Assembly: GCF_004803895.1 (NCBI RefSeq)
Contig: NZ_CP021978.1
Location: 5,952,001 to 6,016,000 of the forward strand
Reading direction: 5' to 3'
Origin: Streptomyces hawaiiensis
GTDB lineage: Bacteria; Actinomycetota; Actinomycetes; Streptomycetales; Streptomycetaceae
DNA: 64,000 nt
Shown: positions 58,531 to 64,000 of the stretch, in pieces
Position numbering within the stretch: position 1 is the stretch's first letter
How the letters are laid out: every line of letters starts with the position of its first letter
Notes under the pieces: generated by a model
The model's database searches: none
Seen by the model: the letters and a program-made list of their open reading frames with translations, nothing else
Told to the model about the DNA's origin: nothing
Made by a program: the position numbers and the translations under genes

Positions 58531-59871
58531 ATGATGAGCATCGGTCAGCAGCCGGTCGTCACGGCGTTCGCCGTCTATCCCGTCGCCGGGCGGGACAGCA
58601 TGGAGCTGAATCTCTCCGGCGCGCACGGGCCGTACTTCACCCGCAACGTCGTCGTGCTCACCGACTCCGAGGGGCGGACCGGGCTGGGCGAGGTGCCCGG
58701 CGGGGAGAAGATCACACGGACACTGCGGGACGCGGAGTCCCTGGTCGTCGGGGCGAAGGTCGGCGATTACAAGCGGGTGCTCCGCGAGATCGGTGAGCGG
58801 TTCGCCGACCGGGACGCGGGTGGGCGGGGTGCGCAGACCTTCGACCTGCGGACCACGGTGCACACCGTCACGGCGGTCGAGTCGGCGCTGCTGGACCTGC
58901 TGGGGCAGCACCTCGACGTGCCGGTGGCGGCGCTGCTGGGGGACGGGCAGCAGCGCGCCTCCGTGCGGGTGCTGGGCTATCTCTTCTACCTGGGCGACCC
59001 GGACCGGACGGATCTGGAGTACGTGCGGGAGCCCGGCTCCTCGGTGGAGTGGTACCGGGTGCGCCACGAGGAGGCGTTGTCCGCGGAGGCGATCGTGCGG
59101 CAGGCCGAGGCGGCGTACGACCTGTACGGGTTCCGGGACTTCAAGCTCAAGGGCGGTGTGCTGGAGGGGAGCGAGGAGGTCGCGGCGGTCCGGGCGCTGA
59201 AGCGGCGCTTTCCCCAGGCGCGGGTCACTCTGGATCCGAACGGGGCGTGGTCGCTGCGGGAGGCGGTGGAGTTGTGCGCGCCGTTGGTGGGGACGCTGGC
59301 TTATGCCGAGGATCCGTGCGGGGCGGAGGGCGGGTACTCGGGGCGGGAGGTGCTCGCGGAGTTCCGGCGGGCGACGGGGTTGCCGACCGCGACGAACATG
59401 ATCGCCACGGACTGGCGTCAGATGGCGCATGCGCTGGCGCTTCAGTCGGTGTCCATTCCGCTGGCCGATCCGCACTTCTGGACCATGCAGGGGTCGGTGC
59501 GGGTGGCGCAGTTGTGTAACGCGATGGGGCTGACGTGGGGGTGCCACTCCAACAACCACTTCGACATCTCGCTTGCGATGGTGACGCACTGCGGGGCCGC
59601 GGCGCCGGGGGAGTACAACGCGCTGGACACGCACTGGATCTGGCAGGAGGGGCTGGAGCGGCTGACCGTCGAGCCGCCCCGGATCGTGGGCGGCGAGATC
59701 GCCGTTCCCGATGCGCCGGGGCTGGGCGTCGGCCTCGACATGGAACGGCTGCTGGCGGCGCATGAGCTGTACCTGGAGAAGGCGCTGGGGGCGCGGGACG
59801 ATGCGGTGGCGATGCGGTGTCTGGTTCCGGGGTGGTCGTTCGATGCGAAGCGGCCGTGTCTGGTGCGGTGA
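58531..59871 (+). CDS. gudD: Glucarate dehydratase
   Basis: This 446-residue enolase-superfamily enzyme dehydrates D-glucarate to 5-keto-4-deoxyglucarate. Active-site residues are visible: Lys205/Lys207 (DFKLKGG), Asp235 (TLDPNGAW), Glu260 (YAEDPCG), Asn289 (ATNMIATDW), and the Asp313/His339 dyad (ADPHFW, GCHSNNHFD). A second ATG (58534) is better spaced from AAGGGG and may be the true start. It is in an operon with the permease. No downstream aldolase is in the window. Confidence 0.93.
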   Translation: MMSIGQQPVVTAFAVYPVAGRDSMELNLSGAHGPYFTRNVVVLTDSEGRTGLGEVPGGEKITRTLRDAESLVVGAKVGDYKRVLREIGERFADRDAGGRGAQTFDLRTTVHTVTAVESALLDLLGQHLDVPVAALLGDGQQRASVRVLGYLFYLGDPDRTDLEYVREPGSSVEWYRVRHEEALSAEAIVRQAEAAYDLYGFRDFKLKGGVLEGSEEVAAVRALKRRFPQARVTLDPNGAWSLREAVELCAPLVGTLAYAEDPCGAEGGYSGREVLAEFRRATGLPTATNMIATDWRQMAHALALQSVSIPLADPHFWTMQGSVRVAQLCNAMGLTWGCHSNNHFDISLAMVTHCGAAAPGEYNALDTHWIWQEGLERLTVEPPRIVGGEIAVPDAPGLGVGLDMERLLAAHELYLEKALGARDDAVAMRCLVPGWSFDAKRPCLVR

Positions 59872-59913
59872 CGCCTGCCTCGGTGGGGGTGCGCGTTGTC
59901 TGCGCCTGCCCGG

Positions 59914-60170
59914 TGGTGGTGGGTCGGGGCCGTGTCGGGGGGTGTCCGTCCTCGGAACGGCGCGATGGGGTGTCATACCGACTGACTGTTCGTTGACGCG
60001 CCAACCAGCTGCGGGCGGACACCCCCCGACACGTCCCCTTGCGTACGACGGCGGGTGCGGGCCGCCCCCGCTGCGGGCATGCGTGCCGCTAAGGGCGGCA
60101 CGGGTGGGCGCAGCGGCACCTCGTCGCGCCGAGTTGCGCACCCACCCGGCCTCAGCACCGACGCCGGGCG
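59914..60170. repeat. Dispersed intergenic repeat, copy B
   Basis: This second copy of the block at 27731-28045 fills most of the 354-base gap after gudD. The inverted repeat (59926-59948 with 60016-60038) has one mismatch. Both copies share CTGACTG, GTTGACGCGCCAACCAGCTG, CTTGCGTACGACGGCGGGTG and GTGGGCGCAGCGGCACCTC. Copy B lacks about 70 bases between GGGTGCGGGC and GCTGCGGGCATG. No gene is supported here. Confidence 0.8.
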
Positions 60171-60225
60171 CCTGACGCGCAGGGCTACTCCAGCCGCTCG
60201 TCCTCCCTGCTGCGGGCCGCGCCGT

Positions 60226-61065
60226 TCAGCCCTTGACCGCCCCGCCCAGGGCGAAGCCTCCTCCCAGGCGTCGTGCGATCAGGACGTACAGGAGGATCAC
60301 CGGCGTCGAGTAGACGAGGGAGAACGCCGCCAGCTGGCCGTACGCCACCATGCCTCGGTTGCCGAAGAAGTCGTTGATGCTGACCGACGCCGGCATCTGG
60401 TCGGGGGTGAGCAGGAGCATGAAGGGGACGAAGAAGTTGCCCCACATCATGACGAAGCAGAAGACCGTCACCACGGCTACGCCCGGGCCCATCAGGGGCA
60501 GCACGATGCGGATCAGGGACTGGAACGCCGACGCCCCGTCGGTCCAGGCGGCCTCCTCCAGCTCCTTCGGTACGCCGTCCATGAAGTTCTTCATCAGCCA
60601 GATGGCGAAGGGGAGTTGGGACGCCGTGAAGAAGAGGATCGTGCCCTGCGTGGTGTCGATCAGGTCCACCTGGACGAAGAGCGCGTAGACCGGAACCATG
60701 ATCGCGGTGATGGGGAGGCTCGTGGCGAAGAGGATGGTGAGGAGGAACGGGCGGTTGAAGCGGGAGCGGAAGCGGGAGAGCGGGTAGGCGGCCAGGGCCG
60801 CGCAGACCACCGTCAGCAGGGTCGCGCCGCCGCACAGGATCATGCTGTTGAGGAGGGGGGTGAAGGTGATCTCGGGGGTGAGGATCGCGTCGAAGTTGTC
60901 GAGGGTCAGGCCGTCGGGTGTCTTCACCCGCAGACCCGCGTGGGGGTCCAGGGCCGACAGGACCACCCAGACCAGGGGCAGAACGAACGCGGCGGCGACC
61001 ATCAGGAGGCCCGCGTCCGCTGCCAGGCGGCGTGTCGTGCGGCGGGACGTGAGGGTGTGGGCCAT
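60226..61065 (-). CDS. Sugar ABC transporter permease (MalG type)
   Basis: This 279-residue inner-membrane permease has six helices. The cytoplasmic EAA loop is LEEAAWTDGASAFQSLIRIV followed by LPLMGPG, which contacts the ATPase. ATG 61065 (MAHTLTSRRTTRRL) is preceded by GGAGG inside the end of the upstream permease gene. It is the third gene of an operon of binding protein, MalF-type and MalG-type permeases. No ATPase is encoded, so a shared MsiK-type ATPase is expected. Confidence 0.9.
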   Translation of the reverse strand: MAHTLTSRRTTRRLAADAGLLMVAAAFVLPLVWVVLSALDPHAGLRVKTPDGLTLDNFDAILTPEITFTPLLNSMILCGGATLLTVVCAALAAYPLSRFRSRFNRPFLLTILFATSLPITAIMVPVYALFVQVDLIDTTQGTILFFTASQLPFAIWLMKNFMDGVPKELEEAAWTDGASAFQSLIRIVLPLMGPGVAVVTVFCFVMMWGNFFVPFMLLLTPDQMPASVSINDFFGNRGMVAYGQLAAFSLVYSTPVILLYVLIARRLGGGFALGGAVKG

Positions 61066-61070
61066 GCGTG

Positions 61071-61991
61071 TCAGACCTCCGTCCGCAACAGGCGCAGGTA
61101 GACGAGGGAGAAGAGCGAGCCGACCAGGAGCAGCAGCAGGGCGACCGCCGTGCCGTAGCCGATGAGGCTGTTCTGGAAGGCCTGTTCGTACATGAAGAGC
61201 GGCAGCGTCTGGCTTCTGCCGCCCGGGCCGCCTCTCGTCATCACCCAGATCAGGCCGAAGACCGAGAGGGTCTGCAGGGTGTTGAGCATCAGGTTCGTGC
61301 CGATGGAGCGGCGGATCATGGGCAGAGTGATGTGCCACATGCGTCGCCAGCCGCCTGCCCCGTCGACCTCCGCCGCCTCGGTGATCTCCTGGGGGATCTC
61401 GTTCAGCGCGGCCGAGTAGACCAGCATCGAGAAGGCCGTACCGCGCCAGACGTTGGCGAAGGACACCGCCAGGATCGGCAGGGTGAACAGCCAGTTCTGG
61501 GAGGGCAGGTGCAGCCAGTCCAGGATGGCGTTCAAGGTGCCCTCGCGGCGGAAGAATGCGTAGAGCAGGAAGCCGGCGACGACCTCCGGCAGGACCCACG
61601 CCGTGACCACGATGCCGCCGGTGAGGGTGCGCACCGGTTTCGACGCGCGCTGCATCAGCGCGGCGAGAGCCAGGCCGAGGGTGTTCTGCCCGATGAGGGA
61701 CGACACGACCGTGAACACCAGGGTCAGCCATACGGCGTTGAGGAACGCCTCGTCCCCGAAGGCCCGCGTGAAGTTGTCGAAGCCGACGAACGACGCCCGG
61801 GCCTGGCCGGTCAGCTGGAGATCGGTGAAGGCGATGTAGACGCAGTAGGCGATCGGGCCGGCGAGGAAGAGGAGCAGGAGGACGACCGCGGGGGTCAGGG
61901 GCAGGAGTCGCACCGGCAGGCGGGGGCCGCGTGCCGGGTGCGTGTCCTCGGGGGTCTTGGCCAGTCGCGGGCGGGGTGCGGTGGCGGTCAT
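61071..61991 (-). CDS. Sugar ABC transporter permease (MalF type)
   Basis: This 306-residue permease has a disordered Pro-rich N-terminus and six helices (LLPLTPAVVLLLLFLAGPIA first). The EAA loop is ITEAAEVDGAGGWRRMWHIT followed by LPMIRR. Its stop lies five bases before the start of the MalG-type gene, and it follows the binding-protein gene by 16 bases. It belongs to the CUT1 family, for oligosaccharides or similar. Confidence 0.9.
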   Translation of the reverse strand: MTATAPRPRLAKTPEDTHPARGPRLPVRLLPLTPAVVLLLLFLAGPIAYCVYIAFTDLQLTGQARASFVGFDNFTRAFGDEAFLNAVWLTLVFTVVSSLIGQNTLGLALAALMQRASKPVRTLTGGIVVTAWVLPEVVAGFLLYAFFRREGTLNAILDWLHLPSQNWLFTLPILAVSFANVWRGTAFSMLVYSAALNEIPQEITEAAEVDGAGGWRRMWHITLPMIRRSIGTNLMLNTLQTLSVFGLIWVMTRGGPGGRSQTLPLFMYEQAFQNSLIGYGTAVALLLLLVGSLFSLVYLRLLRTEV

Positions 61992-62007
61992 GCCCGGGGG
62001 CCCTCAC

Positions 62008-63375
62008 TCACCGCTCGACCACCTGGTCGTCCGTCGCGTCCTTCAGCGCGTCCGTGTAGGCGCTCGTCGCCTCCTCCACCGACGTGTCGCCCGTCGTCAC
62101 GCCCTCCATCGCCTCCTGGACGGCCGTGGAGACCTTCGGGTAGGCCGGGTAGGCGGGGCGGTAGTGCGTCGTCGCCACCAGGTCGGTGAAGAAGTTGATG
62201 CCGGGCTGGGCGTCGACGTAGGCGGGGTCCTCGGCGACGTCCTCGCGGACCGCGATGCCCGAGTTGGCGACGTACCACTTCTGCGCGTTCGCCCTGGTCT
62301 GCATCGTCTTGATGAACTCGAAGGCAAGGTCCGGGTTTCCGGCCTTGGCCGGGATGGACCAGGTCCAGCCGCCGGACATGCTCACCTTGCCGGGTGCCTG
62401 GCCGTTCTGCGTGGGCATGGCCGCCAGGCCCAGCGTCTTCGACCACTCGGGCCATTCATGGCCGCTGCCGGGCAGCCAGTCCTGGGGGAGCCAGGAGCCG
62501 TCGAGGGCGATGGCCAGCTTGCCCTGCGGCAGCCACTCGCCGCGGACCCGGGTCATGACGTTCGGGTCGAGCGCGTCGGAGACGTCCGGGCCCAGCTTCT
62601 CCTCGTAGACCGTCTCGACGAAGGCGAGGGCGTCCTCGAAGCCCTGGCCGCCGGCGATCCACTTCTTCGCGTTCTTGTCGTAGAGGGGGTCGGTGCGGCC
62701 GTCGTTCGTGCCGTAGAGGAGCATCTCGAAGGTCTGCATGGTGGCCGCCTCGCCGACCGGTTTGCCGGTGTAGACGTTGAGCGGGATGACGTCGGGGACC
62801 TTCTTCTTGATGGTGCGGGCCGCGGTGAGGACGTCGTCCCAGGTCCTCGGCTGCCAGTCGGCGGGGAGGCCGGCCTTGGCGAAGATGTCCTTGTTGAACC
62901 ACAGGCCGCGGGTGTCGGTGCCGTCGGGGACGCCGTACGTCTTGCCGTCCTCGCCCTTGGCCGCCGCCTTCGCCGTGTCGATGAACCGGTCCCAGTCCGG
63001 CCACTTGGCGAGGTACGGGTCGAGGGGCTTCAGATAGCCGCTGGTGATGTCCGAGTTGATGAGGAAGGTGTCCTCGTAGACCAGGTCGGGGGCGGTCTTG
63101 GGGGAGCGGAGCATCTGCTGGAGCTTGGTGTAGTACTCCGAGTCCGGGGCCTTGATCGGGACGAGCTCGACCTTCTTGCCGGGGTGAGCCTTCTCGAACT
63201 GCTGCCTGATGTCCGCGAGATAGGTGTCCATCACCTTGACGGAGTTGTCCGTGGACTGTTTGAAGGAGACCTTCACGGTGTCCGGGTCGCTGCCGGAACC
63301 CCCGCCGCAGGCGGTGAGGGCGGTCGAGGCGAGGACGAGGGCGACGAGGGGTGTGAGGGCGGCGGTGGGGCGCAC
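62008..63375 (-). CDS. Sugar ABC transporter substrate-binding lipoprotein
   Basis: This 455-residue extracellular solute-binding protein (family 1) has lipobox STALTACGGG with Cys23. Typical features are KAPDSEYYTKLQQMLRSPKT, PDLVYEDTFLINSDI, LPADWQPRTWDDVLTAARTI and GWTWSIPAKAGNPDLAFEFI. GTG 63375 has AGGAGG eight bases upstream; GTG 63381 is only two bases from it. The substrate is unknown; the promoter holds a DasR-like sequence, which hints at an amino sugar or chitin-derived sugar. Confidence 0.9.
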   Translation of the reverse strand: MRPTAALTPLVALVLASTALTACGGGSGSDPDTVKVSFKQSTDNSVKVMDTYLADIRQQFEKAHPGKKVELVPIKAPDSEYYTKLQQMLRSPKTAPDLVYEDTFLINSDITSGYLKPLDPYLAKWPDWDRFIDTAKAAAKGEDGKTYGVPDGTDTRGLWFNKDIFAKAGLPADWQPRTWDDVLTAARTIKKKVPDVIPLNVYTGKPVGEAATMQTFEMLLYGTNDGRTDPLYDKNAKKWIAGGQGFEDALAFVETVYEEKLGPDVSDALDPNVMTRVRGEWLPQGKLAIALDGSWLPQDWLPGSGHEWPEWSKTLGLAAMPTQNGQAPGKVSMSGGWTWSIPAKAGNPDLAFEFIKTMQTRANAQKWYVANSGIAVREDVAEDPAYVDAQPGINFFTDLVATTHYRPAYPAYPKVSTAVQEAMEGVTTGDTSVEEATSAYTDALKDATDDQVVER

Positions 63376-63428
63376 GGGCACGACCTCCTACGGGCGCACT
63401 GCGTTGTGGCCGGGTGGCTGCGTCGTGA

Positions 63429-63457
63429 ACCTAAGTTGAGTGGTCTAGTCAGGTCAA
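63429..63457 (-). promoter_or_regulatory. Sugar importer promoter with DasR-like element
   Basis: On the minus strand TTGACC (63452-63457) and TTAGGT (63429-63434) are exactly 17 bases apart. The spacer contains, on the plus strand, AGTGGTCTAGTCAGGT (63439-63454), which matches 13 of 16 positions of the DasR consensus; its left half TGGTCTAG is perfect. Confidence 0.6.
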
Positions 63458-63494
63458 TGCGTGTGCGGCGGTTCGATCGGCGGCTGATGAACCG

Positions 63495-64000
63495 TCACTG
63501 GCCCGTGACCCAGCGGTACTGCAACTCCGGGCGCCCCACCGTGCCGTACTGCGGGCGGCGCGCCGCGCGGCCCGCGTCGACCAGGTGTTCCAGGTAACGG
63601 CGGGCCGTGATGCGGGAGATGCCGACCGATTCCGCGACGCCGGCGGCCGTGAGGCCCTCCGCGCTGTCGCGCAGGGCCACCGTCACGCGCTCCAGCGTCG
63701 GCGCGCTCAGACCCTTGGGCAGCGCGGCCGGGCCGGGCGCGCGCAGGGCCGCGAGCGCCCGGTCCACCTCGTCCTGGCCGCTCGCCTCGCCGACCGCCGC
63801 GTGGAACTCGGCGTAGCGCACGAGGCGGTCGCGCAGGGTCGCGAAGGTGAACGGCTTCAGCACGTACTGCACGACCCCCAGCGAGACGCCCTCGCGGACG
63901 ACGGCCAGGTCACGGGCCGACGTCACCGCTATCACGTCGGCGTGGTGTCCGGCCGTCCGCAGGGAGCGTGCCAGCTGCAGCCCGTGCACGTCCGGCAGGT
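63495..64000 (-). CDS. CitB-type response regulator (partial)
   Basis: This is the C-terminal 168 residues of a DcuR/CitB-type response regulator; the start lies right of the window. It keeps the end of the receiver domain (LPDVHGLQLARSL just after the phospho-Asp, and VLKPFTFATLRDRL with the conserved Lys). The CitB-type HTH follows (GLTAAGVAESVGISRITARR, YLEHLVDAG). Such regulators usually pair with a DcuS/CitA kinase and control dicarboxylate or citrate uptake; the partner should lie beyond the window. It is transcribed toward the sugar importer operon. Confidence 0.88.
   Translation of the reverse strand, partial: LPDVHGLQLARSLRTAGHHADVIAVTSARDLAVVREGVSLGVVQYVLKPFTFATLRDRLVRYAEFHAAVGEASGQDEVDRALAALRAPGPAALPKGLSAPTLERVTVALRDSAEGLTAAGVAESVGISRITARRYLEHLVDAGRAARRPQYGTVGRPELQYRWVTGQ

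Noticed and set aside
58414..60141. A 575-codon minus-strand frame covering repeat copy B and the antisense of gudD
   Set aside because: Its first part is repeat-derived and the rest is the GC-bias shadow of glucarate dehydratase. A similar repeat-derived frame exists at copy A.

Overview
The window is a high-GC stretch of a Streptomyces chromosome. The evidence is the very strong G/C third-position bias, GTG and TTG starts behind GGAG-type ribosome sites, and the neighbouring filP and scy cytoskeletal genes. From memory, the gene order follows the Streptomyces coelicolor core region around SCO5373 to SCO5427. I see no tRNA or rRNA gene, CRISPR array, prophage or antibiotic cluster.

Layout. 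1-1.6 kb: end of the ATP synthase operon (atpD 3' end, atpC) and a DUF2550 protein. 1.6-6.3 kb: secreted GH18 chitinase chiC with its two-component system chiR-chiS, then a small membrane-protein pair. 6.3-9.4 kb: PduO-type cobalamin adenosyltransferase, a decayed IS605-type tnpB with its 3' hairpins, 3-hydroxybutyryl-CoA dehydrogenase and a STAS protein. 9.7-15.3 kb: a large membrane-tethered ATPase, mismatch endonuclease NucS, a streptomycete-specific small protein, a luciferase-like monooxygenase and a small Cys/His protein. 15.3-19.4 kb: two duplicated ABC-2 exporter pairs. 19.5-24.5 kb: the coiled-coil proteins FilP and Scy. 24.8-27.6 kb: methylmalonyl-CoA epimerase, thiolase and MeaB. 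28-31.4 kb: a PepSY protein divergent from an OmpR-type two-component system, and a MarR regulator. 31.5-34.4 kb: three tandem AIM24 genes, a DUF3817 protein and a thiamine-binding-like protein. 34.6-39.4 kb: cellulose-synthase-like CslA, radical-copper oxidase GlxA and a GH6 lipoprotein. 39.6-44.2 kb: MarR, a second DUF3817 protein, isobutyryl-CoA mutase large subunit IcmA, a TetR regulator and a thioredoxin-TPR protein. 44.2-47.5 kb: a 620-base structured intergenic region and a three-gene envelope operon of unknown role. 47.6-53.7 kb: glycolysis/acetate genes pyk, ackA, pta and pfkA. 53.7-64 kb: an XRE-like regulator, a flavin/F420 oxidoreductase, an IS481 element, an IclR-glucarate module (GntP permease and glucarate dehydratase), a sugar ABC importer without its own ATPase, and part of a CitB-type response regulator.

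How the genes fit together. Adenosyltransferase, IcmA, MeaB, epimerase, thiolase and hydroxybutyryl-CoA dehydrogenase form a dispersed set for B12-dependent short acyl-CoA metabolism. Pyk, AckA, Pta and PfkA handle lower glycolysis and acetate overflow. ChiC with ChiRS and the sugar importer handle polymer-derived sugars. CslA, GlxA and the GH6 protein probably make and process an extracellular glycan, while FilP and Scy shape polar growth.

The most unusual features are these. An IS481 copy sits exactly in the CTAG that holds the iclR stop codon, and its transposase also terminates in that duplicated CTAG. A tnpB keeps an open frame although the RuvC-II block is missing. Two copies of a 250-315 bp intergenic repeat carry a 23-bp inverted repeat. 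An 18-codon in-frame insert lies inside pta. A nested palindrome and structured leader precede the DUF6230/DUF6114 operon.
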